From the NCBI RefSeq assembly GCF_014205155.1, contig NZ_JACHMX010000001.1, forward strand, positions 1,178,001 through 1,242,000: a stretch of 64,000 bases of DNA. The letters are read 5' to 3'. The notes under the pieces were generated by a model. It made no database searches and was not told the origin of the DNA. It was given only the letters and a program-made list of their open reading frames with translations. Positions 8,810 to 16,256 of the stretch are shown in pieces. Both the position numbers and the translations under genes were made by a program. This DNA is from Amycolatopsis umgeniensis. Lineage in GTDB: Bacteria; Actinomycetota; Actinomycetes; Mycobacteriales; Pseudonocardiaceae. Position 1 is the first letter of the stretch. Each line of letters starts with the position of its first letter.

Positions 8810-10227
8810 TGCGGATAGAACTCGTCGTAGACGTCCGCGTCGGCGCCCGGGCGCACGACCTCGGCGACCGGGTTCCAGGCTTCGATATCCGGCTCCCGCC
8901 CCAGTGCGAAGGACGCGAGAACGGCGTCGCCGAACGCGGCACCGATGGTTTCCGCGGGGATCTCCTGCTCGATCCGCGCGACGTCGCTGACGATCCGCGT
9001 CCACACCCCGCCCTGTGTCCCGCCGCCGACGGCGACGAACCGCCGCGTGCCGCCACCGGCTTCCCGCATGGCTTCGAGGTTGTGCCGCACCCCGTACGCC
9101 GTGCCTTCCAGTGCCGCGCGGTACAGATCGGCGCGGCCGTGGGAGGTGGTGAGCCCGGCGATGACGCCGCGCGCGTCCGGATCCGGTATCGGTGTCCGTT
9201 CTCCGGCGAAGTACGGCAGCATCAGCAAACCGCGGCTGCCCGCCGGGACCTCGCCCGCCGCCGAGGCGAGTTCGCCGAACTCGCCGCCGGTGAGATCGCG
9301 TAGCCAGTCGGTGATCGCCCCGGAAGTGGCCATACCCGCCGCGAGCGAATAGGTGCCGGGGAACGCGCCTCGCGTCGTCCACAACCCCTGGGCGGGACGG
9401 GGATCGGCGAGCGTCTGGATCAGGAACATCGTGGTGCCGTACATCAGCATCGTGTCCCCGGGCGAGGTGACACCGACACTCGTCGCCTCGGCCCAGGCGT
9501 CGACAGTGCCCGCCGTCACCGGGATCCCCTGCGGCAGCCCGGTTTCCGCGGCCGCCTCGGCGGTGACCGAGCCGACCACCTCGGTCGGCCACGCGAGCCT
9601 GGGCAACTCGACACCCGGAGCGATCGCGGCGACCCGGTCCGGCGCCCACCGCGCCTCGCGCAGGTCGTACATCGGGTCGCATTGACTGGCGGAATGGTGG
9701 TCGAGGACGTACTCACCGGTCAGCCGGAGCACGAGGAACGAACTCGCCATCAGGAAGAGCTTCGCGCGTTCGAACACGTCCGGCTCGTTCTTGGCCAGCC
9801 AGCGCCACTTCGGCCCGACGGCCTGCGAGCCGAGTGCGCTGCCACCGCGTTCCACAATGGATTCTTCGCCGAATTCCCGGTTCAGCTCACGGATTTCGTC
9901 ATGTGCGCGGGTGTCGACGCCGTAAAGGATCGCCGGGCGCAAAGGTTTCCCTGAACCATCGGCGGGAAGGAGTACCGGTCCGGCTCCGCTGACCGACACT
10001 CCGATGATGGGATGATCCCCGGCGCCTGCCGAGAGTTCCCGGGCCAGGACGAGGAAGTCTTGCCACCACACGGTTTCGGCGTCGTGTTCGAACCAGCCGG
10101 GACGAGGGCGGGAAGTGTCGTGCCGCCGGGATGCTCGTGCCATCACGGTGCCCCGGGAATCGACGAGGACACCTTTGGAGCTCGAGGTGCCGATGTCGAT
10201 TCCGAGCACCAGGCCCGGTTCGCCCAC
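8740..10227 (-). CDS. FGGY-family carbohydrate kinase (xylulokinase-like)
   Basis: A 495-residue cytoplasmic sugar kinase. The N-terminal ATPase-fold half starts with the phosphate-1 motif GIDIGTSSSKGVLVD. The catalytic Asp is in TVDAWAEA, and the C-terminal half carries the adenosine-binding glycine motif VAVGGGTQGGVWTRIVSDV. Length and architecture fit xylulokinase/gluconokinase relatives; the sugar (pentulose, gluconate or another) cannot be fixed from sequence. It is divergent from a LacI regulator, 114 nt away, with a palindromic operator between them, so it is likely repressed by that regulator and induced by its substrate. No transporter or isomerase gene is adjacent, which is unusual for a sugar catabolic locus. 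Confidence 0.88.
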   Translation of the reverse strand: MGEPGLVLGIDIGTSSSKGVLVDSRGTVMARASRRHDTSRPRPGWFEHDAETVWWQDFLVLARELSAGAGDHPIIGVSVSGAGPVLLPADGSGKPLRPAILYGVDTRAHDEIRELNREFGEESIVERGGSALGSQAVGPKWRWLAKNEPDVFERAKLFLMASSFLVLRLTGEYVLDHHSASQCDPMYDLREARWAPDRVAAIAPGVELPRLAWPTEVVGSVTAEAAAETGLPQGIPVTAGTVDAWAEATSVGVTSPGDTMLMYGTTMFLIQTLADPRPAQGLWTTRGAFPGTYSLAAGMATSGAITDWLRDLTGGEFGELASAAGEVPAGSRGLLMLPYFAGERTPIPDPDARGVIAGLTTSHGRADLYRAALEGTAYGVRHNLEAMREAGGGTRRFVAVGGGTQGGVWTRIVSDVARIEQEIPAETIGAAFGDAVLASFALGREPDIEAWNPVAEVVRPGADADVYDEFYPHYRALYRSTMDISHFLARKNSLA

Positions 10228-10307
10228 GGCACCTCCCGACTTTCCGGCGCCAGTAGCGCGATCAGCGGATGGTAACGATTGTCGGTCAAGCTATTCTTCC
10301 CGTGCGA

Positions 10308-10323
10308 AGGTGTCAAGACACCT
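10308..10323. promoter_or_regulatory. LacI-type operator between sugar kinase and lacI-like gene
   Basis: AGGTGTCAAGACACCT: 7-bp perfect arms around a central AA. It lies 18 nt upstream of the GTG start of the LacI-like repressor and 80 nt upstream of the divergent kinase. Position and symmetry fit an autoregulatory LacI operator controlling both genes. Confidence 0.7.
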
Positions 10324-10341
10324 GCAGAAGGGGAGGTCACG

Positions 10342-11322
10342 GTGGCCACCATCAACGACGTGGCGGCGAAGGCCGGGGTTTCGACGGCGACCGTGTCGAG
10401 GACGCTCAACGGAAAGTCCACTGTGGACCCGGTACTCGCGGCACGAGTGCAGGCGGCCGCCGCGGAATTGGGTTATCACCCGAACGGGCTCGCGAGGAAT
10501 CTGCGCCGTCAGGAAACCGCGGTACTCGCGCTCATCATCTCCGACGTGGAGAACCCGTTCTTCACCGCGATCGCCCGCGGCGTGGAGGACATCGCGCAGA
10601 CCGCGGGCTACTCGGTGGTGCTGTGCAACGCCGACGACAACGAGGAGAAGGAGCGTCGCTACATCGACGTCGCCCTCCAGGAGCGGGTCGCCGGCGTGGT
10701 GCTCTCCCCCACCGGCCGGGCCACCAACGTCGACAGGCTGACCCAGCGCGGCACGCCCGTGGTCGCCGTCGACCGGCCACTGCTGGAGAACACCGGCGAC
10801 CAGGTGCTCGTCGACACCCGCCTCGCCGCCCGCGACGCGACACGCCACCTGCTCGACGGCGGCTACCGGCGGGTCGCCTGCGTCAGCGGGCCGCCCGGGG
10901 TGCGCACGGCCGAAGACCGGCTGGCCGGCTATACCGACGCCGTCGGCGCGGAGAACGCGCTCACCCGGCGTGCCGAGTTCCGCGCCGAGGGCGGCAGGCT
11001 CGCCGCGCTCAGCCTCCTCGACGAGCCGGAACCGCCGGACGCGCTGCTGGTCGGCAACAGCACGATGGCGATCGGCGTCCTGGAGGCGCTGGCCTCGCGC
11101 GGACTGCGATCGGGGCAGGACGTGGGGATCGTGTCGTTCGACGACGCGCCGTGGACCACGTTGATCGACCCGCCGCTGACGGTGGTCGCCCAGCCCGCGA
11201 ACGACGTGGGCAAGGTCGCCGCCGAGCTGCTGCTCGCCCGGATCGGCGACAGCACGCGCAAGGCCACGACGACCACGCTGCAGGCGAAGTTGATCGTGCG
11301 CCGGAGTTCACGGCGCGGCTGA
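10342..11322 (+). CDS. LacI-family transcriptional repressor
   Basis: A 326-residue repressor. The N-terminal HTH and hinge read ATINDVAAKAGVSTATVSRTLNG, then VQAAAAELGYHPNGLARNLR. This is followed by a periplasmic-binding-protein-like effector domain (ALIISDVENPFFTAIARGVED, DDNEEKERRYIDVA, DALLVGNSTMAIGVLEAL, VGIVSFDDAPWTTLIDPPLTVV). The GTG at 10342, preceded by GGGGAGG, is preferred to the upstream frame start at 10279, which would place coding sequence over the operator. The effector is likely the sugar, or phosphorylated sugar, of the divergent FGGY kinase. Confidence 0.92.
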   Translation: MATINDVAAKAGVSTATVSRTLNGKSTVDPVLAARVQAAAAELGYHPNGLARNLRRQETAVLALIISDVENPFFTAIARGVEDIAQTAGYSVVLCNADDNEEKERRYIDVALQERVAGVVLSPTGRATNVDRLTQRGTPVVAVDRPLLENTGDQVLVDTRLAARDATRHLLDGGYRRVACVSGPPGVRTAEDRLAGYTDAVGAENALTRRAEFRAEGGRLAALSLLDEPEPPDALLVGNSTMAIGVLEALASRGLRSGQDVGIVSFDDAPWTTLIDPPLTVVAQPANDVGKVAAELLLARIGDSTRKATTTTLQAKLIVRRSSRRG

Positions 11323-11348
11323 CGACGGAGATCCCGGTGCACGACGTG

Positions 11349-11380
11349 CCTGGGCGACCGGTTCGCACCGGCCGCCCAGG
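11349..11380 (+). terminator. Hairpin terminator of the LacI-like gene
   Basis: 14-bp stem with one mismatch: CCTGGGCGACCGGT (11349-11362), loop TCGC, ACCGGCCGCCCAGG (11367-11380). It begins 27 nt after the stop and has no U-tract, as is common in actinobacteria. Confidence 0.7.
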
Positions 11381-11453
11381 AACGCCCCACCCCCTTGTTC
11401 CCCCAAGCCGGCCCCACACCAGCCGGGTTCTCCGAAGCGGTGGGAAGAAATCG

Positions 11454-11473
11454 TTTACCTTTCGGAAGGTAAA
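11454..11473. promoter_or_regulatory. Palindrome in the region between the LacI-like gene and the toxin-antitoxin pair
   Basis: Perfect 8-bp inverted repeat TTTACCTT (11454-11461), spacer TCGG, AAGGTAAA (11466-11473). It lies in a 333-nt gene-free stretch (11323-11655) that also holds the upstream terminator and a second palindrome at 11590-11601. It could be a regulator-binding site or a small hairpin; no -35/-10 pair could be assigned with confidence. Confidence 0.4.
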
Positions 11474-11589
11474 TTCCCGCTTACGACCTGTCAAGCCGGA
11501 ATCCCTGGACAAGGTCGCCCGTTCCGGGCACACTGTTCCGATATTGCCTACTGCGCGTGTTTGATTCCGTGCGCTCTGTGTTCATCTCT

Positions 11590-11601
11590 GGTGAATTCAC
11601 C
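11590..11601. promoter_or_regulatory. Candidate autoregulatory operator of the RES toxin-antitoxin locus
   Basis: Perfect 12-bp palindrome GGTGAATTCACC, located 54 nt upstream of the antitoxin ATG. Antitoxins of RES/Xre pairs usually repress their own promoter, and this is the nearest symmetric site. Confidence 0.4.
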
Positions 11602-11655
11602 CACGAAATCGAGATGAGACCGCACGAACCCGCACAGACGAGTTACCCTGGGCGC

Positions 11656-12237
11656 ATGTCCATAGCGCTCGAGAACGTTCTCGCCAAGGCGGGCCTGAAG
11701 GTCGACGCCAACGAGTTCCTGAACCTCGTCGAGGACGCGGCGCGGAGGCTCTCCCCGCCGAACCCCGATCCGTCGCATTACTTCTCGGCGGATCAACGTG
11801 CCGCGCTCACCGACGTCGGCCTGGACATCTCCCCCCGCAGCGAGGACGAACCGGACTTCCGTGCCCGCACGGTCGCCGCGCACGCCGTGCTCGCCGACTC
11901 CGCGCTGAGCGTGCTGGAGGCGGCGAAAGCACTGGGCGTGGACGACAGCCGCATCCGCCACCGCCTCAAGGAGGGCAGGCTCACCGGCTGGAAGGATCAG
12001 GGCTGGCGCCTGCCCGCCTGGCAGTTCACCGGCTCCGGGGTCCTGCCCGGCCTGGAGGTCGTGCTGCGCGCCGTACCCGAGGACCAGCCCGCGCTCGTCG
12101 TCGCCGCGTTCATGAGCACCCCGCAGGCCGATCTGGTGATCAACGACCACCCCGCCACCCCGCGCCAATGGCTGCTCTCCGGCGGCGACCCCGAACATGT
12201 CGCAAAGCTGGTGGCCACCCTGGGGCTGCCGTTCTAA
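11656..12237 (+). CDS. Putative antitoxin / HTH partner of RES toxin
   Basis: A 193-residue protein placed directly before a RES-domain gene. The middle carries an excisionase- or MerR-like HTH (ALSVLEAAKALGVDDSRIRHRLKEGRLTGWKDQGWRLPAWQF). The C-terminal ~60 residues (ALVVAAFMSTPQADL, TPRQWLLSGGDPEHVAKLVATL) resemble the toxin-binding end of Xre/MbcA/ParS-type antitoxins, where a P-x-x-WL-x-x-G-x-x-P-x-x-V pattern caps the toxin active site. The ATG at 11656 fits the homologous N-terminus; the upstream frame to 11557 is only open by chance. It is longer than the classical Xre antitoxin. The assignment rests mainly on gene order plus these motifs. Confidence 0.72.
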   Translation: MSIALENVLAKAGLKVDANEFLNLVEDAARRLSPPNPDPSHYFSADQRAALTDVGLDISPRSEDEPDFRARTVAAHAVLADSALSVLEAAKALGVDDSRIRHRLKEGRLTGWKDQGWRLPAWQFTGSGVLPGLEVVLRAVPEDQPALVVAAFMSTPQADLVINDHPATPRQWLLSGGDPEHVAKLVATLGLPF

Positions 12238-12335
12238 GGTGTTCTGCCCGACGACGGAAAATTTCAGTCGGGGGTAGGCCGTAGGCTGACCCCACCGAGC
12301 AAGATCACCCGACAAGGACGGACGACTCCCGAGGT

Positions 12336-12992
12336 ATGGCCCGGCTCCCCCTGCCGCCCGCACGCTCTGTCCTGGTCAAGGAGCTGCACCGCACCAACGA
12401 CGTGGTGACGGTGCACCCCGGCACCAGGCTGGTCAGGATCTTCACCGCGCACGGCAACCACCCCCAGCAGTGGAATTCGTTCCGCTACAGCGGCCCGCTC
12501 CCCCACGGCCGCTTCGACCCGCAGACACCGGGCCGCGGCGGACGCCCGGTCACCGACCCCGGGAACGGCGTCCTGTACTTCGGCCTCACCGTGCGCACCA
12601 GCATCGCGGAGGTCTTCCAGACCACGTCGACGGTCGACCGCAAATCCCGCGGCCCGCGCCTGGTCGTCGTCCGGCCGACCCGCACGCTGCGGTTGCTCGA
12701 CCTCGCCGGTCTGTGGCCGACCCGCGTCGGCGCCTCGCAGGAGATCTCCAGCGGCCCGAAGAAGATCACCCAAGCCTGGGCGCGCGCCATCCGCGCGGCC
12801 TTCGGTGACCTCGACGGTGTCTGGTACCGGTCGTCGATGGACTCCGGAGGCCCCGCGCTCGCGCTGTGGGATCCCCCCGCCGGGAACTCGCTCCCGGTCG
12901 CGCCGGACGTGCTGCTCCCACTGGACCACCCGGGACTCGACGTCCCGCTGGGCCGGGTGTGCGAGGAGCTGAACTACACGCTGTTGAGCTGA
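12336..12992 (+). CDS. RES-domain NAD+ phosphorylase-type toxin
   Basis: A 218-residue RES-family protein; characterised members such as mycobacterial MbcT degrade NAD+ and stop growth. The domain spans most of the protein: TRLVRIF with Arg31/Arg34, GVLYFGLTVRTSIAEVF with Tyr81 and Glu92, and DGVWYRSSM near residue 162, with Tyr and Ser. Arg, Tyr, Glu and Ser are the residues expected for the active site, so the enzyme looks intact. The ATG follows a CGAGG ribosome site. A 98-nt gap separates it from the antitoxin, larger than the usual overlap, so the toxin could have some separate expression control. Confidence 0.85.
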   Translation: MARLPLPPARSVLVKELHRTNDVVTVHPGTRLVRIFTAHGNHPQQWNSFRYSGPLPHGRFDPQTPGRGGRPVTDPGNGVLYFGLTVRTSIAEVFQTTSTVDRKSRGPRLVVVRPTRTLRLLDLAGLWPTRVGASQEISSGPKKITQAWARAIRAAFGDLDGVWYRSSMDSGGPALALWDPPAGNSLPVAPDVLLPLDHPGLDVPLGRVCEELNYTLLS

Positions 12993-12999
12993 AGCCCGG

Positions 13000-14958
13000 T
13001 CAGAGGTGCCGGCCCCACCACTCCAGGACGGCGTCGAACCTCTGCACCCGGTGCCGCGGCTGCCCCGAGCGCGTGAGTTCGTGCCCTTCGCCGGGGAACA
13101 GCAGGAACTCGGCGGGGACACCGTTTTGCCGGAGCGCCACGTACATCCGCTGCCCCTGCTCCAGCGGGCACCGCCAGTCCTGCTCGGAGTGCGCGACCAT
13201 GAACGGGATGTCGATCTTCCCCGCGTACGAAAGCGGGCTGCGCTTGCGCTGCTCGTCGGGATCGTCGCCGACGTAGCCCCCGGCGAAGAACCAGCCGATG
13301 TCGGAACTGCCGGTGAACGAATCCCAGGCGTTGACGGCGCGCTCGCTCCACGCGGCGCGGAACCGCCCGCCGTGGTGCGCGGCGAGCCAGCTGGTCATGA
13401 AGCCGCCGTACGAACCGCCCATCACGCCGACGCGATCACTGTCCAAATTGGACAGCTTGAGCGCTTCGTCCAGCAGGGTCAGCAGATCCAGCGCGTCCAC
13501 GGTACCGAAGCCGTTGATGACGCTGCGGCCGTGGCTCTCGCCGTAGCCCGCGGAACCGCGCGGATTCCCCAGTACGACGGCGTAGCCCGCCTCGGCAAGC
13601 ACCTGCGCCTCGTCGAAGACCTTCCATTCGTACGGCGCGAACGGTCCACCGTGGATCATCAGGACCACGGGATGCGGCCCCTCGCCCTCGGGCCGGACGA
13701 TCCAGCCGTGCACCGGGTAGCCGTCGGACGCGGTCGCGTCCAGCTCCTCCAGCGGCCGGATCCCGGTGTCCCGCAACGCCTTCGAGTAGTCGGTGAGCAC
13801 GCGGGGCTCCGCGTCCGAAAGCAGTACGACGTCGCCGGCGCTCTCGGGCGTCCCGATCACCGCGGCGATCCGCGCACCGTCGACGGCGAACGCCTTCACC
13901 GCCGCGGACTCGCCCGCCAGGTATCGCAACGACTTCAGCTCGGCCAGTTCGGCGTCGAGCGGGACGGCGCGCAACTCGGCGGCACCGCGGGTGCGGACCA
14001 CGACGAGCACCTCGTCACCGAGCACGGCCGGACGGCCGGCCGCGTTGTCGCAGTCCACCGATTCGACCTCGGTCAGCCGCCGCGCGGGCGAAGGCCCGTC
14101 ACCGGAAGGCCACGGCGCGTGCCAGAGCCCGGTGTTGCGGGCGATCTCCTCCATACCGGGGAATTCGGTGCCGTAGAACAGGATCGAACCGTCCGGGGCC
14201 GAGACCGGCGTGGCCGCGGTGCCCAGGGTCCTGACCAGCAGCCGGGGTTCACCGCCGACGGCGGGCACGGCGTAGACGTCCGAGCGGACGGTGTCCTCGG
14301 CGGCCCAGTCCCGGGGCGCGACGATCAGGACGAACTCGCCGTCGACCGTCCACGAAGGATGCTCGACGTCGGCCCGGTCGTCGGTCAGCGGCACGAGATC
14401 GGCGGGCTTGGCCTCGTCCAGGGCGGCGACGGCGTCCACGACGAACAGACGTTGTGGACGGTCGTTGAGGAAACCGGCGTCGTCGACCCGGTAGAAGAGA
14501 TTCGTGATGTGCCGCGGCGCTTCTTCGCCCGGCTCCGGGGTTTCGCCGTCCGCGTTCTCCGTGCCGTAGCGGCCCGGCTCGGGCACGCGGGCGACGAAGG
14601 CGATCCGCCGGGAATCGGGCGCCCAGACCGGGGCACCCGCGCCGAGGGGCAGGTCGGTGATCCGCTTCGCGTCGCCGCCGCCCGCCGCGATCACGTGCAC
14701 CTGCGGCTTGGCCTCGCGCCCGGAGCCATCCCCCGCCCGGAGGAAAGCGACCCAGCGGCCGTCCGGGGAGATGACGGGGGCGGAGTCCTTGGTCCCGTGG
14801 GTCCAGGGCCCTTCCCCGCCGCTCGGATCGACCACGCACAGGCCGCCGCGATAGCTGTTCGTCTTCAGATCAGGCCTGCTCACAGCGGTGAGCAGCAGGT
14901 CTCCACGCAGCGTGGGAAGGCCGGGGACCGTCAGGGCTTCGATGTCAACGGGACGCAC
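13000..14958 (-). CDS. S9-family peptidase (acylaminoacyl/prolyl oligopeptidase type)
   Basis: A 652-residue cytoplasmic serine peptidase. The N-terminal ~400 residues form a beta-propeller (repeated strands such as APVISPDGRWVAFLRA, GAPVWAPDSRRIAFVAR, EHPSWTVDGEFVLIVAP). The C-terminal alpha/beta hydrolase domain has HPVVLMIHGGPFAPY as oxyanion region and GGSYGGFMTSW with the nucleophile Ser516. The Asp is in HSEQDWRCP and the His in LLFPGEGHELTR. No signal peptide is present. It lies 30 nt downstream of terC on the same strand and may be read through from it; no functional link is obvious. Confidence 0.92.
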   Translation of the reverse strand: MRPVDIEALTVPGLPTLRGDLLLTAVSRPDLKTNSYRGGLCVVDPSGGEGPWTHGTKDSAPVISPDGRWVAFLRAGDGSGREAKPQVHVIAAGGGDAKRITDLPLGAGAPVWAPDSRRIAFVARVPEPGRYGTENADGETPEPGEEAPRHITNLFYRVDDAGFLNDRPQRLFVVDAVAALDEAKPADLVPLTDDRADVEHPSWTVDGEFVLIVAPRDWAAEDTVRSDVYAVPAVGGEPRLLVRTLGTAATPVSAPDGSILFYGTEFPGMEEIARNTGLWHAPWPSGDGPSPARRLTEVESVDCDNAAGRPAVLGDEVLVVVRTRGAAELRAVPLDAELAELKSLRYLAGESAAVKAFAVDGARIAAVIGTPESAGDVVLLSDAEPRVLTDYSKALRDTGIRPLEELDATASDGYPVHGWIVRPEGEGPHPVVLMIHGGPFAPYEWKVFDEAQVLAEAGYAVVLGNPRGSAGYGESHGRSVINGFGTVDALDLLTLLDEALKLSNLDSDRVGVMGGSYGGFMTSWLAAHHGGRFRAAWSERAVNAWDSFTGSSDIGWFFAGGYVGDDPDEQRKRSPLSYAGKIDIPFMVAHSEQDWRCPLEQGQRMYVALRQNGVPAEFLLFPGEGHELTRSGQPRHRVQRFDAVLEWWGRHL

Positions 14959-14988
14959 AGCCCCGACGGTACCCGATCCTTAGCAGCT

Positions 14989-15963
14989 CTAACTACTGAT
15001 TGAAGAGTCCTGCTCAGCGGCTTCCAGCTTCTTCGCCTTCGACAGGCTGGCCAGCGTCGTCACGGTCAAGACCACGACGATGACACCCAGGGAGACCCAG
15101 TTGTTGATGTCCAGCCAGTCCGGCACGACGTGGTACTCGTGCAGCGCGTGCAGGAACAGCTTGGCGCCGATGAAGGCGAGGATCACCGCGAGGCCGTAGG
15201 ACAGGTACACCAGCTTGGTGACCAGGCCACCGAGCAGGAAGTACAGCTGGCGCAGGCCCATCAGCGCGAACGCGTTGGCGGTGAAGACCAGGAAGGCCTC
15301 CTGGGTGATGCCGAAGATCGCGGGGATCGAGTCGACGGCGAACAGCAGGTCCGCGCTGCCGATCGCGACGATCACCAAGAACATCGGGGTGATCCAGCGC
15401 TTGCCGTCCTTCTTCACGAACGACTTGTGGCCGTGCCAGTCTTCGGTGACCGGGAAGATCTTGCGCACCCAGCGGGTGAGCGCGTTCTCTTCGTATTCCT
15501 CGTCCTCGTCCTTGTTGCGGACCATGCTCACCGCGGTCCAGATGAGGACGGCGCCGAAGAGGAAGAAGACCCAGACGAACTGCGCGATCAGCGCGGCGCC
15601 CACGGCGATGAACACGCTGCGCATGGCGAGCGCGAGCAGGATGCCGATCAGCAGCACGCGGTGCTGGTGGATCGCGGGCACCTTGAACGACGTCATGATG
15701 ATCATGAAGATGAACAGGTTGTCGACGCTCAGCGAGTACTCGGTGATGTACCCGGTGAAGAATTCGACGCCGGGGTCATGGCCCCCGAAGATCCAGACAC
15801 CGATACCGAAAGCGACCGCCACGGCGACGTAGAAGATGACCCACCGCGCGGCTTCGCCGGTGGTGACCTCGTGCGGCTTGCGATCGACGATGACCAGGTC
15901 GAGTGCGATCAGCGCGAGCAGACCGCCGACCGTGGCGATCCATAGCCACAGGGGAACAGACAT
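14989..15963 (-). CDS. TerC-family integral membrane protein (Mn-responsive, Alx-like)
   Basis: A 324-residue membrane protein with about eight to nine helices. TerC hallmarks are the acidic membrane motifs TGYITEYSLSVDNLFIF and GSADLLFAVDSIPAIFG, and the cytoplasmic loop rich in Asp/Glu (MVRNKDEDEEYEENALTRW). Relatives such as E. coli Alx act in manganese export or homeostasis and load metal onto exported proteins. The ATG at 15963 is chosen because GGAGGG sits 8 nt upstream; the longer frame to 15996 would run into the leader. A yybP-ykoY riboswitch precedes the gene, so expression should rise with Mn2+. Confidence 0.93.
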   Translation of the reverse strand: MSVPLWLWIATVGGLLALIALDLVIVDRKPHEVTTGEAARWVIFYVAVAVAFGIGVWIFGGHDPGVEFFTGYITEYSLSVDNLFIFMIIMTSFKVPAIHQHRVLLIGILLALAMRSVFIAVGAALIAQFVWVFFLFGAVLIWTAVSMVRNKDEDEEYEENALTRWVRKIFPVTEDWHGHKSFVKKDGKRWITPMFLVIVAIGSADLLFAVDSIPAIFGITQEAFLVFTANAFALMGLRQLYFLLGGLVTKLVYLSYGLAVILAFIGAKLFLHALHEYHVVPDWLDINNWVSLGVIVVVLTVTTLASLSKAKKLEAAEQDSSISS

Positions 15964-15989
15964 GTAACCAACCCTCCGGATAGTGCACA

Positions 15990-16102
15990 GCAGCAACTAA
16001 CCGGAGGTCTCTTCCGCCGGTACGAGACCGGCCGACGGTGCCGGGGGCCCGTGAAGACCACCGTGCTGACGACACCGCCGCGAAGGAATACTCCCCTCAC
16101 AG
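15990..16102 (-). promoter_or_regulatory. yybP-ykoY manganese riboswitch upstream of terC
   Basis: Read on the minus strand, the leader contains the conserved elements in order. GGGGAGTA is at the 5' side (16096 downward). TCGTCAGCACGG is in the middle and GAGACCTCCGGTT at the 3' side (near 16000). G+C-rich stems close between them. Its position, ~25 nt before the ribosome site of a TerC gene, is the classic context. Members of this class bind Mn2+ and turn expression on. The match is by eye to the known consensus. Confidence 0.85.
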
Positions 16103-16256
16103 CTGGTCCAGTTTGACCTGTCTGTACGCATGACGCCAGTTAAGGTTGCCCTTGTCACCAAGATGATGGTGTAACTCCCGTCACAACAGCCCCCTGCTGT
16201 GTGGTCCGTGTTAGCTCGGCGAGGCGTTCTCAGCTTCGGGCGAATACGGTCATTCC

